This document shows positions 54,119 through 64,000 of a DNA stretch of 64,000 bases, piece by piece. The DNA is taken from assembly GCA_013215775.1 (NCBI GenBank), contig JABSQO010000001.1, positions 1-64,000 of the forward strand. The letters run 5' to 3'. Source of the stretch: Piscirickettsiaceae bacterium. GTDB taxonomy: Bacteria > Pseudomonadota > Gammaproteobacteria > Nitrosococcales > Methylophagaceae. Every line of letters begins with the position of its first letter. Positions within the stretch are counted from its first letter, which is position 1. The translations under genes were made by a program, and so were the position numbers. The notes below the pieces were generated by a model, which worked only from the letters and a program-made list of their open reading frames with translations, did not search any database and had not been told where the DNA came from.

Positions 54119-54793
54119 GTGAAAAGAATTTTTGCTAGCTTATTGCTAGTTCTACCATTATTAACACCTTTAACAAGTATTGCAGAAACAACTCGTTATG
54201 TTTCTGATGAACTTGAAATCACTATGCGTTCAGGCCAAGGGGTGAAATTTGGCATTCGTAAAATGTTAAAGAGTGGCGCCAAACTAGATGTTATTGAAAC
54301 CGACCCTTCGGGCTACTCTAAGGTTCGTACCAATAAAGGAACAACGGGCTGGGTATTAACTCGTTATCTCAGCAATACCCCTAGTTCACGGAACCTGCTT
54401 GAGGCGAGCGACCAAAAAGCAGCTAATTTGGAATTAGAACTTGCTAACTATAAGGAAGAGATTCAGGCTATATCTTCACAAAACTCTACAACGGGTAGTG
54501 AAAACTTATCACTGAAAGAAACATCACAACGCTTAAGCAAAGAACTGGATGACCTGCGTAGCACAGCATCAAATGCCGTTGCATTAGATAATGAAAATAG
54601 ACAATTGAAAGAAAAATTACAGCAAATTGATCATCAAATACAATCCTTGGTCATTGAAAATAGTGCCCTTAAAGATAGTGATGCTAAAAGCTGGTTCTTG
54701 ATTGGTGCTGCAGTATTATTTGGTGGCATTATATTGGGTCTAATTTTGCCACGCTTACGTCTTCAACGGAAAAGTAGCTGGGGCAACTTGTAA
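54119..54793 (+). CDS. SH3-domain membrane protein (TIGR04211/YgiM-like)
   Basis: A 224-residue protein starting at GTG. The order is signal peptide (IFASLLLVLPLLTPLTSIAE), bacterial SH3 domain (TRYVSDELEITMRSGQGVKFGIRKML to TGWVLTRYLSNTPSSR), coiled coil of about 80 residues, and C-terminal membrane span (WFLIGAAVLFGGIILGLILPRLRL) with a basic tail. This is the YgiM type: a periplasmic SH3 domain tethered to the inner membrane. Function in the cell envelope is unclear. It is followed by a terminator at 54823-54859. Confidence 0.88.
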   Translation: MKRIFASLLLVLPLLTPLTSIAETTRYVSDELEITMRSGQGVKFGIRKMLKSGAKLDVIETDPSGYSKVRTNKGTTGWVLTRYLSNTPSSRNLLEASDQKAANLELELANYKEEIQAISSQNSTTGSENLSLKETSQRLSKELDDLRSTASNAVALDNENRQLKEKLQQIDHQIQSLVIENSALKDSDAKSWFLIGAAVLFGGIILGLILPRLRLQRKSSWGNL

Positions 54794-54822
54794 TCTAGAA
54801 TCCTTCATTCAATGGCTTTGAG

Positions 54823-54859
54823 AAAGCCGTATTAACGAGAGTGTTGATACGGCTTTTTT
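54823..54859 (+). terminator. Rho-independent terminator
   Basis: AAAGCCGTATTAAC-GAGAGT-GTTGATACGGCTTTTTT. Confidence 0.85.
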
Positions 54860-54869
54860 GTGGGCGAAA

Positions 54870-54883
54870 TTGTATATATACAA
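54870..54883. promoter_or_regulatory. Candidate ArsR operator
   Basis: Palindrome TTGTATATATACAA, followed by further ATATATAT runs up to 54913 just before arsR. ArsR operators are AT-rich dyads of this kind placed at the promoter. Confidence 0.5.
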
Positions 54884-54918
54884 AACTATATATATAATAT
54901 TCGGAATATATATTTTGA

Positions 54919-55278
54919 ATGATGCTAATGACTTTACAGGCTGTCGATTTTTACTCCGTATTATCTCACCCGATGAGATTAAGAGCGCTTATTTTAATTA
55001 AACAGCTTGATGAATTATGCGTGTGTGAACTCACTCATTCATTAGGCCTGGCACAGCCAGTGATTTCCCGTCATCTCGCTCAACTTAAACAAGCCGGTTT
55101 ATTGTTATCCCGTCGTCAGGGTCTATGGATTTATTACCGCCTCAATAATGATATTCCTAACTGGGTAAACGATGTTATTCAATCCACCGCTGATGGCATT
55201 GCCGATACATCCCCCTATAAAGAGGATCGAATTGCCCTCAATACAATGCTAGACAGACCCAATCAGGCCTGCTGCTGA
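54919..55278 (+). CDS. arsR: ArsR-family arsenic-responsive repressor
   Basis: A 119-residue winged-helix repressor. The metalloid-sensing Cys pair is in [13 protein letters not shown], on the DNA-binding helix as in classical Ars[32 protein letters not shown]-like sequence follows (here [18 protein letters not shown]). The C-terminus ends ACC, which may give extra ligands. It lies 16 bp before the GAPDH gene. Several ATGs are possible at the start; the ribosome site is weak. Confidence 0.88.
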   Translation: MMLMTLQAVDFYSVLSHPMRLRALILIKQLDELCVCELTHSLGLAQPVISRHLAQLKQAGLLLSRRQGLWIYYRLNNDIPNWVNDVIQSTADGIADTSPYKEDRIALNTMLDRPNQACC

Positions 55279-55294
55279 CAATAGGAATAAAACA

Positions 55295-56308
55295 ATGACA
55301 ATACGCGTGGCTATCAATGGCTTTGGACGCATGGGTAAACTGGCTTTACAAGCCGGCTGGAACAGTGATGACATCCAGTTTGTACATATTAATGAAATCA
55401 GCGGTGATGCTGCATGTCATGCTCATTTATTACAATTCGACTCTATCCATGGTCGCTGGGGCGACGATAAAACGATCACGAGTACCGATTCACAGATAAA
55501 TATTGATGGTCATGCCATTAGTTTTAGCCAAAGCAACACTCCAGCAGAAGTAAACTGGTCTGACTATGACATTGATTTAGTGCTGGAATGCTCTGGAAAA
55601 TTCAAAACATCACAACAACTTCAGCCTTATTTTGATCAAGGTATTAAAAAGATTCTAGTCTCCGCACCCTGTCCTGAACCTGCTCTCAATCTAGTCTACG
55701 GTGTCAATCATGATCGTTATGCTCCCAAGCAACATCATATTGTGACAGCCGCATCTTGCACCACAAACTGTCTGGCACCAATCGTTAAAGTTATGCATGA
55801 ATCATTAGGTATTAAGCATGGTTCAATGACCACTATTCACAACATTACCAACACCCAAACGATTGTTGATAAAGGTCATACAGATTTACGCCGTGCTCGT
55901 GCCTGTGGCCAATCCCTCATCCCAACTACGACTGGCTCTGCCAAAGCTATCACCAATATCTTTCCCGAACTGCAAGGCAAATTAAATGGTCTGGCTGTTC
56001 GCGTGCCATTGCTCAACGGCTCCTTAACTGACTTTGTATTTGAGTCCAATAGAGAAACGACTATTGAAGAAGTAAATTCTTATTTTAAGTTGGCTTCCGA
56101 AAATGCATTAAAAGGTATTTTAGGTTATGAGACTCGCCCACTAGTATCGGCAGACTACATCAATGATCCTCACTCAGGTGTTATTGATGCACCATCGACA
56201 ATGGTCATTGATAATACCCAAGTGAAAATATTAGCGTGGTATGACAATGAATGGGGTTATGTTAATCGTATGATTGATCTTGCCAATATGATTTCTCGGA
56301 CAATGTAA
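55295..56308 (+). CDS. ArsJ-associated glyceraldehyde-3-phosphate dehydrogenase
   Basis: A 337-residue [23 protein letters not shown] for NAD, the catalytic Cys in [17 protein letters not shown] near residue 152, and [15 protein letters not shown] at the end. Its place between arsR and arsJ identifies it as the variant that forms 1-arseno-3-phosphoglycerate from arsenate and glyceraldehyde 3-phosphate. ArsJ then exports the product. A housekeeping GAPDH must be elsewhere. Confidence 0.92.
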   Translation: MTIRVAINGFGRMGKLALQAGWNSDDIQFVHINEISGDAACHAHLLQFDSIHGRWGDDKTITSTDSQINIDGHAISFSQSNTPAEVNWSDYDIDLVLECSGKFKTSQQLQPYFDQGIKKILVSAPCPEPALNLVYGVNHDRYAPKQHHIVTAASCTTNCLAPIVKVMHESLGIKHGSMTTIHNITNTQTIVDKGHTDLRRARACGQSLIPTTTGSAKAITNIFPELQGKLNGLAVRVPLLNGSLTDFVFESNRETTIEEVNSYFKLASENALKGILGYETRPLVSADYINDPHSGVIDAPSTMVIDNTQVKILAWYDNEWGYVNRMIDLANMISRTM

Positions 56309-56310
56309 CC

Positions 56311-57519
56311 ATGAACTCGTCCCATAATTTACGTAATTATGCGGTTATCACCGGAGGTTACTGGGCATTCACTCTGACTGATGGTGCGATCCGAATGTTA
56401 GTAGTGCTCTATTTTCATCAACTTGGTTACACACCATTAGCCATTGCCAGCTTGTTCTTGTTTTATGAATTTTTTGGCATTATCACTAATTTAGTAGGTG
56501 GCTGGTTAGGCTCTCGTATTGGTCTTAACAACACCATGCATATCGGTATGGCGTTACAAGTTGCGGCCTTAATGATGTTAACCGTGCCGGTAGAATACCT
56601 GAGCATTACTTATGTGATGGTGGCACAAGCCTTATCGGGAATTGCCAAAGATTTAAATAAAATGAGCGCCAAAGCCAGCGTTAAATTATTTATTCCTAGC
56701 GATGGCAAGCGACAATCATCAACAACCTTATTTAAATGGGTGGCGGCTTTAACCGGATCTAAAAACACGCTCAAAGGTGTCGGTTACTTTTTAGGCGGTT
56801 TGTTATTAGCGGTATATGGTTTTCAGGGTGCACTTTATATCTTGGCTGGCAGCTTATTTGTGATATTGATTTTAACCTGGCTACTCTTACCCACTGATCT
56901 CGGAAAAACCAAAAACAAAGCCAAATTTTCACAGCTATTTTCCAATGATCCCGCCATTAATTGGTTATCCGCTGCACGATTTTTCTTATTTGGCTCGCGC
57001 GATGTGTGGTTTGTAGTGGCCCTGCCGGTCTATATGACCGCCAGTTTGGGGTGGAACTATCAACAAACTGGTAGCTTCTTTGCGTTATGGATCATTGGCT
57101 ACGGTCTGATACAAGCCCTCACCCCAAAACTATTAAAAGGACACTCACCAAATGGTAATTCCGCACAATGGTTAGCATGGATTTTAATGTTACTGCCCGC
57201 TGGTATTGCCTTGGCTCTTTATCAAGGCTTAGAGCCTGCTGGGGTGATCCTTATCGGCTTGAGCCTTTTTGCCATTGTTTTTGCCATTAACTCAGCCGTG
57301 CATTCTTATCTGATTGTCGAATGGTCAGATCATGACAAGGTAGCGATGAATATTGGTTTTTATTATATGGCCAATGCGGGTGGGCGACTCACTGGCACCG
57401 TGTTATCAGGTCTATTATTCCAATACTATGGCTTGACTAGCTGCTTAATAGCTTCAAGTGTTTTTATTGCCTGTGCAGCTTTTCTCTCTATCAAACTGCC
57501 ACAAAAAAGCCCCACTTAA
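56311..57519 (+). CDS. arsJ: ArsJ, organoarsenical efflux MFS permease
   Basis: A 402-residue major facilitator with about 12 spans. It opens with NYAVITGGYWAFTLTDGAIRMLVVLYFHQLGYTPLAIASLFLFYEFFGI, the ArsJ pattern. It exports 1-arseno-3-phosphoglycerate made by the GAPDH encoded 2 nt upstream. Full operon arsR-gapdh-arsJ. The gene ends at a hairpin shared with ilvD. No arsC, arsB or acr3 lies nearby. Confidence 0.92.
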   Translation: MNSSHNLRNYAVITGGYWAFTLTDGAIRMLVVLYFHQLGYTPLAIASLFLFYEFFGIITNLVGGWLGSRIGLNNTMHIGMALQVAALMMLTVPVEYLSITYVMVAQALSGIAKDLNKMSAKASVKLFIPSDGKRQSSTTLFKWVAALTGSKNTLKGVGYFLGGLLLAVYGFQGALYILAGSLFVILILTWLLLPTDLGKTKNKAKFSQLFSNDPAINWLSAARFFLFGSRDVWFVVALPVYMTASLGWNYQQTGSFFALWIIGYGLIQALTPKLLKGHSPNGNSAQWLAWILMLLPAGIALALYQGLEPAGVILIGLSLFAIVFAINSAVHSYLIVEWSDHDKVAMNIGFYYMANAGGRLTGTVLSGLLFQYYGLTSCLIASSVFIACAAFLSIKLPQKSPT

Positions 57520-57535
57520 ACAAGTGAGGCTTCTT
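57507..57535. terminator. Bidirectional terminator between arsJ and ilvD
   Basis: AAGCCCCACTT-AAAC-AAGTGAGGCTT with one mismatch, T-rich on the plus strand and A-rich before it, so it can serve both genes. It overlaps the arsJ stop. Confidence 0.75.
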
Positions 57536-57552
57536 AATCTATAGATCTAAAT

Positions 57553-59406
57553 TTATTTATTTTTAAGCTGTTCTACATCCCGTACAGCGCCTTTTGATGC
57601 TGATGTGGTTAATGCAGCATAAGCTTGTAATGCTAAGCTTACTTTACGCTCACGACCTACTGGCTGCCATGCATCGTCACCCTTAGCTTCCATTGCAACA
57701 CGACGCTCGGCCAACGCCTCATCAGATATGTCTACTTTAATGATGCGATTAGGAATATCGATCACAATAGTATCGCCCTCTTCCACCAAACCAATAGCAC
57801 CACCTTCTGCCGCTTCCGGTGAAGCATGGCCAATTGATAATCCAGATGTGCCACCTGAGAATCGACCGTCGGTCAATAAAGCACAAGCCTTACCCAAGCC
57901 TTTGGCTTTCAGGTAACTAGTTGGATACAACATTTCTTGCATGCCTGGACCACCTTTAGGCCCTTCATAACGAATAATAATGACGTCACCTTCAACCACT
58001 TGTTCGGTCAATATCGCCGTCACTGCCGTATCTTGCGACTCAAAAATACGCGCTGGGCCAGAGAAAGTTAAGTTAGATTCATCAACACCAGCCGTTTTGA
58101 CAATACAGCCTTCTATAGCAATATTGCCGAACAGCACAGCCAAACCACCATCTTGACTATAGGCATGTTCAATATCACGGATACAACCTGTTTCACGATC
58201 TAGATCAAGACTTGGCCAACGTGTACTTTGACTAAAAGCGACTTGAGTTGGAATACCGGCTGGGCCAGCTAAGAAACGCTGTTTTGCGACTTCACTATTG
58301 CCACGAGCCACATCCCATTCTGCTAATGCATCCGCTAAGCTTGCACTATGTACTGTCGGTAAATCAGTATGCAATAAACCACCTGCGGCTAACTCTCCCA
58401 AAATACTAAACACACCACCCGCGCGATGCACATCTTCCATATGATAATCGGGAGAAGCTGGTGCAACTTTGCATAAATTAGGGATTTTACGCGACATACG
58501 GTCAATATCATCCATAGTGAAATCAACATGACCTTCGTGGGCTGCTGCCAATAAGTGCAATACTGTATTTGTCGAACCGCCCATAGCAACATCTAAGGCA
58601 ATGGCATTTTCAAATGCCTCTTTGCTCGCAATAGATCGTGGTAACGCCGAGTCATCATCGCCTTCATAATAACGCTTAGCTAAGTCAACAATTGTCCGTC
58701 CCGCTTCAAGGAATAATTCTTCACGATCAGCATGCGTCGCTAATAGTGAACCATTACCCGGAAGAGACAAACCCAAGGCTTCTGTCAAACAGTTCATTGA
58801 ATTAGCCGTAAACATTCCTGAACATGAGCCACATGTTGGACAAGCTGAACGTTCTATTTGCGCCACATCTTCATCACTGACATTCTCATCAGCGGCTTGC
58901 ACCATAGCGTCTACCAAATCTAATTTGACATCTTTGCCCGCTAATCTGGTTTTCCCAGCCTCCATTGGTCCGCCGGAAACAAAGATCACCGGAATATTCA
59001 ACCTTAAGGCTGCCATCAACATGCCTGGGGTAATTTTGTCGCAGTTTGAAATACACACAATGGCATCAGCACAATGTGCATTGACCATATATTCAACTGA
59101 ATCCGCAATAATCTCACGTGAAGGCAAACTGTACAGCATGCCACTATGACCCATGGCAATACCGTCATCCACTGCAATTGTATTAAATTCTTTCGCAACA
59201 CCGCCCGCTTTTTCAATCTCGCGCGCAACTAACTGCCCCATATCCTTCAAATGCACATGTCCCGGTACAAATTGAGTAAAGGAGTTAGAGATCGCAATAA
59301 TGGGCTTGCTAAAGTCCTCGTCTTTCATTCCTGTTGCACGCCACAAAGCGCGCGCTCCCGCCATATTACGGCCGGCTGTCGATGTTCTTGAACGATATTC
59401 AGGCAT
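57553..59406 (-). CDS. ilvD: Dihydroxy-acid dehydratase
   Basis: A 617-residue protein of standard length. Fe-S cluster cysteines are in [12 protein letters not shown] near residue 122 and [16 protein letters not shown] near 195. [16 protein letters not shown] and [23 protein letters not shown] are family motifs. It makes 2-keto acids in valine and isoleucine synthesis. It stands alone. The cluster is of 4Fe-4S type in the enteric relatives, which is sensitive to oxygen radicals. Confidence 0.97.
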   Translation of the reverse strand: MPEYRSRTSTAGRNMAGARALWRATGMKDEDFSKPIIAISNSFTQFVPGHVHLKDMGQLVAREIEKAGGVAKEFNTIAVDDGIAMGHSGMLYSLPSREIIADSVEYMVNAHCADAIVCISNCDKITPGMLMAALRLNIPVIFVSGGPMEAGKTRLAGKDVKLDLVDAMVQAADENVSDEDVAQIERSACPTCGSCSGMFTANSMNCLTEALGLSLPGNGSLLATHADREELFLEAGRTIVDLAKRYYEGDDDSALPRSIASKEAFENAIALDVAMGGSTNTVLHLLAAAHEGHVDFTMDDIDRMSRKIPNLCKVAPASPDYHMEDVHRAGGVFSILGELAAGGLLHTDLPTVHSASLADALAEWDVARGNSEVAKQRFLAGPAGIPTQVAFSQSTRWPSLDLDRETGCIRDIEHAYSQDGGLAVLFGNIAIEGCIVKTAGVDESNLTFSGPARIFESQDTAVTAILTEQVVEGDVIIIRYEGPKGGPGMQEMLYPTSYLKAKGLGKACALLTDGRFSGGTSGLSIGHASPEAAEGGAIGLVEEGDTIVIDIPNRIIKVDISDEALAERRVAMEAKGDDAWQPVGRERKVSLALQAYAALTTSASKGAVRDVEQLKNK

Positions 59407-59525
59407 AACTATTCTCCAAACTTATGTCTTAGTTTCTGCACCAAATATTTCATTTTCGCGCACGTTATCTAATAAATTTTACACGCAACTTTGCAAGCTT
59501 GCTGAGACTAAGCGAAAATTACCGT

Positions 59526-60815
59526 ATGAAAACGCCTAACTCTACCAATATTGACACAACTACAAGCTGGTTTCGTACCGCTGCGCCTTATATTCATGCG
59601 CACCGTGGCGCAACCTTTGTGATCGCTTTTGATGGAGAGACTCTCGCAACAGAAGGTTTTGATAACCTGATCCACGATTTTGCTTTATTAAATAGCTTGG
59701 GCATTAAATTAATTTTAGTTTATGGCGCCAGACCACAAATCGATATTCAATCTAAGCTACACAAGGTTAATATCAATTTTCATAACGATCTGCGCATAAC
59801 TGACGAAAATAGTCTAAAAATAGCAAAGTCAGTAATCGGCAAACTACGTCTTGATATCGAAGCTAAATTATCTTTTGGGCTTCCTCATACACCCATGGCC
59901 GATGCACAGGTACGTTGCACCAGCGGTAATTTTGTTACCGCACGCCCCGTAGGCATTAAAGATGGCATTGATTTTGGCTATACCGGCGAAGTACGTCGGG
60001 TGGATACTCAAGGTATAAATGAGCAACTTGCTTTAGGCAATATGGTGTTATTACCACCAATGGGGTTTTCGCCAACCGGTGAAATTTTTAATCTGTCTTA
60101 TGAAGCCATTGCCACAAAAGTGGCAACTGAATTAACGGCCGATAAGCTGATATTGATCGGCGATGCTCATTCGGAATTACCACGCGAATTAACGCTTCAA
60201 CAGGCCGAAAACATCTCCAATCCTGACAGCCACACCCTTCAAGCAGCAATAGAAGCCTGTAATACGGGTGTGCAACGTGTCCATTTATTAGACCGTTTAC
60301 AAGATGGCGCCTTATTACAAGAATTGTTTAGTCGCGATGGTGCTGGCACATTAATCAGTGCAACTTCTTTTGAAACTATTCGTCAGGCGACAATTGATGA
60401 TGTGGCGGGAATTTTAGAACTTATCCAGCCATTGGAAGAAAGTGGTGTGCTAGTTAAACGTTCACGTGAACGTCTAGAAATAGAAATCGACCATTTTACT
60501 GTTATGGAGCGCGATGGAACTGTTATCGCTTGTGCAGCTTTATACCCATTCTCAAACACTACAATGGCTGAACTGGCATGTCTTGTAGTCGTTAAAGACT
60601 ATCAGAGTGTTGGTCGAGGGAATCAATTGCTAGCGAGTATTGAACAACAAGCTGTGGGTATGGGGTTAACTGATTTATGTGTTCTCAGCACCCAAACTAC
60701 ACACTGGTTTTTGGAGAATGGCTTTCAAACTGCTCAAACCGCAGATTTACCCATTGCCAAACAGGAGCTCTATAATTTTCAACGTAATGCTAAGGTCTTT
60801 ACTAAAACCTTGTAA
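59526..60815 (+). CDS. argA: N-acetylglutamate synthase (classical ArgA)
   Basis: About 429 residues from ATG 59526 (MKTPNST); the track start adds nine residues without better support. Residues 1-285 form an amino acid kinase-like domain (HAHRGATFVIAFDGE, LILVYGARPQI). The C-terminal GNAT domain has VKDYQSVGRGNQLLASIEQQA, the acetyl-CoA loop. It acetylates glutamate in the first step of arginine synthesis and is normally inhibited by arginine. Confidence 0.94.
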   Translation: MKTPNSTNIDTTTSWFRTAAPYIHAHRGATFVIAFDGETLATEGFDNLIHDFALLNSLGIKLILVYGARPQIDIQSKLHKVNINFHNDLRITDENSLKIAKSVIGKLRLDIEAKLSFGLPHTPMADAQVRCTSGNFVTARPVGIKDGIDFGYTGEVRRVDTQGINEQLALGNMVLLPPMGFSPTGEIFNLSYEAIATKVATELTADKLILIGDAHSELPRELTLQQAENISNPDSHTLQAAIEACNTGVQRVHLLDRLQDGALLQELFSRDGAGTLISATSFETIRQATIDDVAGILELIQPLEESGVLVKRSRERLEIEIDHFTVMERDGTVIACAALYPFSNTTMAELACLVVVKDYQSVGRGNQLLASIEQQAVGMGLTDLCVLSTQTTHWFLENGFQTAQTADLPIAKQELYNFQRNAKVFTKTL

Positions 60816-60817
60816 CG

Positions 60818-61327
60818 TTATCTTTTTCGCTGGCTCTCAACCCGTTTTTTATATTCAGGAAAAAGAATGGGGGCTAACTCATGTAGTGCTTTTTCATAAA
60901 CCCGACGCTTGAAGAACACGATTTCTTGCGCAGGTGTCCAATAATCAACCCAACGCCAATTATCAAATTCTGGCTTCTCAAATTGATCTAATTTAACGTC
61001 TTCTTCTTTGCCGATAAATCGTAATAAGAACCAGCGCTGTTTTTGGCCTATACACAGTGGTTTATTGCCATGTCGCAAATATCGTTTCGGCAAACGGTAA
61101 CGAAGCCAATCGCTTGTCATGCCTAACACTTCTACATGTTCCGGCAACAAGCCTACTTCTTCCATTAATTCGCGATAAACCGCTTGTTCAGGCGTTTCAT
61201 CACACTTAATGCCTCCTTGGGGAAATTGCCAAGAATCATGTTGCGCTCGTTGCGCCCACAGCACCTGATTATGTTTATTGCAAACAATAATGCCTACATT
61301 AGGCCTATAGCCATCCTCATCAATCAC
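60818..61327 (-). CDS. rppH: RNA pyrophosphohydrolase
   Basis: A 169-residue Nudix protein. The Nudix box is [23 protein letters not shown] (GX5EX7REUXEEXGU). The start [39 protein letters not shown] is the RppH form. It removes pyrophosphate from 5' ends of mRNA and starts decay. The 3' end lies 2 nt from the argA stop, convergent. Confidence 0.96.
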   Translation of the reverse strand: MIDEDGYRPNVGIIVCNKHNQVLWAQRAQHDSWQFPQGGIKCDETPEQAVYRELMEEVGLLPEHVEVLGMTSDWLRYRLPKRYLRHGNKPLCIGQKQRWFLLRFIGKEEDVKLDQFEKPEFDNWRWVDYWTPAQEIVFFKRRVYEKALHELAPILFPEYKKRVESQRKR

Positions 61328-61474
61328 ACTCTTAATCTCTTGTTATGGAAGTATTCGCTTCTATAACGTTATAATTCTTCAATACTCTCTAGATTAGACA
61401 AAGCACTCACGGTATGCAATTCATTTTGCATACAATGTTGTTTGTTTCTCTTACTAACCGTGAAATCAAACACT

Positions 61475-62131
61475 ATGGCACTAGCAATTTTCGACTTAGA
61501 TAACACGCTACTTAGCGGGGATAGCGATTATTTATGGGGGCAGTTTTTAGTTGAAAATAATATTGTTGATGGCACTTGGTATCAACAAGCCAATCAAGAT
61601 TTTTACGACCAGTATCTTGCTGGCACCATGGATATATTTGAATTCCTAGCGTTCCAACTTAAACCACTGGCGGATAATTCCTTGGTCGATTTGCATCGCT
61701 GGCGAAAGCAGTATTTAACCGAAAAAATAGAGCCAATTCTATTGTTAGAAGGACGTTCTTTTATAGCTCAACATCAACAACAAGGTGATACCTTACTCAT
61801 CATCACTGCTACCAATAGCTTTATAACCACTCCCATTGCTGAAAAATTAGGCATTCAGAATTTAATCGCAACTGAACCTGAAATAGTTGATGGGATTTAC
61901 ACAGGGAAAGTAACCGGTACTCCTTCTTATCAACAGGGTAAAGTTGAACGCTTAATGGATTGGCTAAACAAACATAGTCAGACACTTGAAGGTAGTTATT
62001 TTTATAGTGATTCACATAATGATTTGCCCTTATTAAATCTTGTCGATCATCCTATTGCAGTGGATCCCGATCCAAAATTACAAGCGATTGCTCAGCAGAA
62101 AGACTGGAAAATTCTCAGTTTCCGTCAATAA
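61475..62131 (+). CDS. HAD-IB family phosphatase
   Basis: About 218 residues from ATG 61475; the track start adds 11 residues before the conserved [20 protein letters not shown]. The nucleophile motif is DLDNTLL, with [16 protein letters not shown] (motif II), [13 protein letters not shown] (Lys) and [16 protein letters not shown] (motif IV). Members of this SerB-like subfamily (TIGR01490) act on histidinol phosphate, phosphoserine and others. It lies 44 bp before gatB. The substrate cannot be told from sequence. Confidence 0.88.
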   Translation: MALAIFDLDNTLLSGDSDYLWGQFLVENNIVDGTWYQQANQDFYDQYLAGTMDIFEFLAFQLKPLADNSLVDLHRWRKQYLTEKIEPILLLEGRSFIAQHQQQGDTLLIITATNSFITTPIAEKLGIQNLIATEPEIVDGIYTGKVTGTPSYQQGKVERLMDWLNKHSQTLEGSYFYSDSHNDLPLLNLVDHPIAVDPDPKLQAIAQQKDWKILSFRQ

Positions 62132-62175
62132 TTGGTACAATTCTTCGTTTTTATTATTCACATCAGGCCATCATT

Positions 62176-63618
62176 ATGGAATGGGAAGTCGTCATTGGAT
62201 TAGAAATCCACGCCCAACTCGCCACCAAAAGTAAAATTTTCTCCAGCGCTTCTACCGCATACGGTGCGGAACCTAATACACAAGCCTGCGCTGTTGATTT
62301 AGGTCTCCCTGGTGTTCTGCCGGTGCTGAACCAAGAAGCGGTTAAAATGGCGATTAAATTTGGTTTAGCTATTGGTGCTGAGTTACCTAAACGATCTGTC
62401 TTTGCGCGTAAAAACTATTTTTACCCTGACTTACCCAAAGGTTACCAAATTAGCCAATTTGAACACCCTATCGTTGCAAAAGGTGAGCTATCAATTGAAT
62501 TAGAGGATGGTTCTGAACGGATCATCGGTATTACTCGTGCCCATTTAGAAGAAGATGCTGGTAAATCAATGCATGGCAACTTTCATGGTCAAACAGGTGT
62601 TGACCTCAACCGTGCCGGCACACCTTTATTAGAAATCGTCTCTGATCCAGACATGCGCAGTGCAAAAGAAGCCGTCGCTTATATGAAGAAAATTCATTCC
62701 CTCGTGCGTTATCTTGAAATTTGTGATGGCAATATGCAAGAAGGTTCTTTCCGCTGTGATTCCAATGTCTCTGTTCGTCCAAAAGGCCAAAAAGAGTTGG
62801 GCACTCGTGCTGAAGTAAAAAACGTTAATTCATTTCGTAATGTTGAGCGCGCAATCAATATTGAAATTGAGCGTCAAATTGAATTGATTGAAGATGGTGG
62901 CACCGTTGTACAAGAAACTCGTTTATACGACGCCGATAAAAATGAAACTCGCTCCATGCGTAGTAAAGAAGAAGCGAATGATTACCGTTATTTCCCTGAT
63001 CCTGATTTATTACCCGTCGTTTTAGAACAAGAAATGATCGAACAAATTCGTGCTACTTTGCCTGAACTACCTAACGCTAAACGTGACCGATTTGTGGCCG
63101 ATATGAACTTGTCACTTTATGATGCTTCGGTGCTGACTAGTAGCCGAGAATTGGCTGATTATTATGAAACTGTTCTAACTGCCTCTGATAATAAAGATCC
63201 TAAATTGTGTGCTAATTGGATTATTACCCAACTCTTAGGCGCTCTGAATAAAGCAGGTATTGATATTTCTGATTCCCCTATCAGTGCTCAACAGCTGGGC
63301 GGCTTATTAACTCGCATTAATGACAACACCATTTCAGGAAAAATTGCTAAACAAATCTTCGATAACCTCTGGAATGGAGAAGGTAAAGATGCTGATAGCA
63401 TCATCGAATCACAAGGTCTGAAACAAGTAACTGACAGTGGTGCAATTGAAGCCTTGGTCGATGAAGTAATTGCAAACAATCCTGATCAAGTTGAACAATA
63501 CCGTAGCGGTAAAGAGCAATTGTTAGGTTTCTTTGTTGGCCAGATTATGAAAGCTTCAAAGGGTAAAGCGAATCCAGCCCAAGTTAGTGAATTATTAAAA
63601 TCAAAACTCACTGACTAA
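62176..63618 (+). CDS. gatB: Asp-tRNA(Asn)/Glu-tRNA(Gln) amidotransferase subunit B
   Basis: A 480-residue protein: [25 protein letters not shown] at the start, [45 protein letters not shown] and the C-terminal YqeY-like helical domain ([20 protein letters not shown]). It activates mischarged Glu- or Asp-tRNA for amidation. gatC and gatA are not next to it in this window, unlike the usual gatCAB order; they would lie elsewhere. A strong terminator follows. Confidence 0.96.
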   Translation: MEWEVVIGLEIHAQLATKSKIFSSASTAYGAEPNTQACAVDLGLPGVLPVLNQEAVKMAIKFGLAIGAELPKRSVFARKNYFYPDLPKGYQISQFEHPIVAKGELSIELEDGSERIIGITRAHLEEDAGKSMHGNFHGQTGVDLNRAGTPLLEIVSDPDMRSAKEAVAYMKKIHSLVRYLEICDGNMQEGSFRCDSNVSVRPKGQKELGTRAEVKNVNSFRNVERAINIEIERQIELIEDGGTVVQETRLYDADKNETRSMRSKEEANDYRYFPDPDLLPVVLEQEMIEQIRATLPELPNAKRDRFVADMNLSLYDASVLTSSRELADYYETVLTASDNKDPKLCANWIITQLLGALNKAGIDISDSPISAQQLGGLLTRINDNTISGKIAKQIFDNLWNGEGKDADSIIESQGLKQVTDSGAIEALVDEVIANNPDQVEQYRSGKEQLLGFFVGQIMKASKGKANPAQVSELLKSKLTD

Positions 63619-63641
63619 ACTGATAATTTATTTTATCTATA

Positions 63642-63676
63642 AAAAAGGCTGTGTTCTTTCGAACACAGCCTTTTTA
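63642..63676. terminator. Strong bidirectional terminator after gatB
   Basis: AAAAAGGCTGTGTTC-TTTC-GAACACAGCCTTTTT, a 15-bp perfect stem. It serves gatB and the convergent membrane protein gene. Confidence 0.93.
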
Positions 63677-63697
63677 ATTTATAACGTTGATGGTTAT

Positions 63698-64000
63698 TTA
63701 GTCACTCGTTAATATCGCTGATAACTTACCAGACAACATGCCGAAGACGGTACCAACAATCATTGATAATGAAATCACAACAACAGGATTAGATAAATCC
63801 ATTGCTGTAGTGCTTCCACCAACATGAATTGCATAAGCAGCTGTAGCTGCATAACCATAAACAAGCGTTGGCACAACAGATAATGCTGGTACTTGAGAAG
63901 CGAATACCAATATAAATACTGTTACGGCTACCCATACTGGTGCAGTGAGTGTATCACCAAGAGGAACCATGCCCATCATTGCAAACGCAATGCCGGCCAT
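63698..64000 (-). CDS. DUF1097-like membrane protein, truncated by the window end
   Basis: The last 100 residues of a membrane protein, with four hydrophobic segments (GIAFAMMGMVPLG, VWVAVTVFILVFASQV, VPTLVYGYAATAAYAI, VVISLSMIVGTVFGMLSG). The pattern resembles the DUF1097 family (about 160 residues), so some N-terminal residues probably lie outside; the Met at the very edge need not be the start. The function of the family is unknown. Confidence 0.6.
   Translation of the reverse strand: MAGIAFAMMGMVPLGDTLTAPVWVAVTVFILVFASQVPALSVVPTLVYGYAATAAYAIHVGGSTTAMDLSNPVVVISLSMIVGTVFGMLSGKLSAILTSD

Overview
The window reads as chromosomal DNA of a methylotrophic, facultatively anaerobic gammaproteobacterium. 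Evidence for methylotrophy is the PQQ biosynthesis genes pqqD-pqqE and a ribulose monophosphate (RuMP) cluster: two 3-hexulose-6-phosphate synthases, 6-phospho-3-hexuloisomerase and transaldolase. The housekeeping genes (groSL, mutH, prmB, htpX, fxsA, argA, rppH, dusA) are of gammaproteobacterial type. Base composition is AT-leaning. The overall picture suggests Methylophaga or a close relative; the genus is an inference.

Layout. 1-4127: a tight forward gene string pqqD-pqqE-small membrane ORF-membrane protein-serC-divergent dihydroorotate-dehydrogenase-like gene. 4128-7710: accessory stretch with an orphan protein, an alkaline-phosphatase-superfamily gene between inverted repeat copies, a broken copy of the DHODH-like gene tail, and a proteasome-like Ntn hydrolase between ~40-bp direct repeats. 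7711-15409: an oxygen-independent biosynthesis block: ubiUV/ubiT (ubiquinone), mogA (molybdopterin), pdxST (PLP), and nrdG, nrdD and a separate glycyl-radical subunit (dNTPs). A perfect FNR box and tandem NrdR-like boxes sit upstream of nrdD, and a divergent MocR-type regulator lies beyond them. 15708-18577: the MocR regulator and ccoG. 18600-28100: a sulfite/nitrite reductase remnant, small envelope proteins, a LysR/DsrE/flavo-iron-sulfur oxidoreductase group, a KefB-type antiporter, htpX and metY.

28294-32272 looks like a self-contained sigma-54 regulon. A PAS-AAA-Fis activator lies between an alpha/beta-hydrolase (plus a PNPOx-fold flavoprotein) and a DUF1348 protein. Both flanking units have a canonical -24/-12 promoter, and both are preceded by a nearly identical 22-bp activator-site candidate. 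32535-36580: tRNA-Cys, an OmpA-like lipoprotein, a TolC-family protein and a porin. 36600-43730: dihydroxyacetone kinase subunits on opposite strands, a HAD phosphatase, and the RuMP cluster, which also encodes a small four-repeat protein of unknown role. 43811-64000 is mostly housekeeping: leuC, prmB, a GGDEF response regulator, mutH, an ABC exporter, dusA, groSL with a sigma-32 promoter, fxsA, a MITE-like element, an SH3-domain protein, the arsR-gapdh-arsJ arsenate operon, ilvD, argA, rppH, a HAD phosphatase, gatB and a truncated DUF1097 protein.

The strongest candidates for undescribed biology are the sigma-54 mini-regulon, the repeat protein inside the RuMP cluster, the proteasome-like gene with an intact Thr1/Asp17/Lys33 set, the DHODH-like gene that has lost its substrate site, and the co-location of oxygen-independent routes to quinone, PLP, dNTPs and Moco. 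All functions are read from sequence alone; no database search was run.
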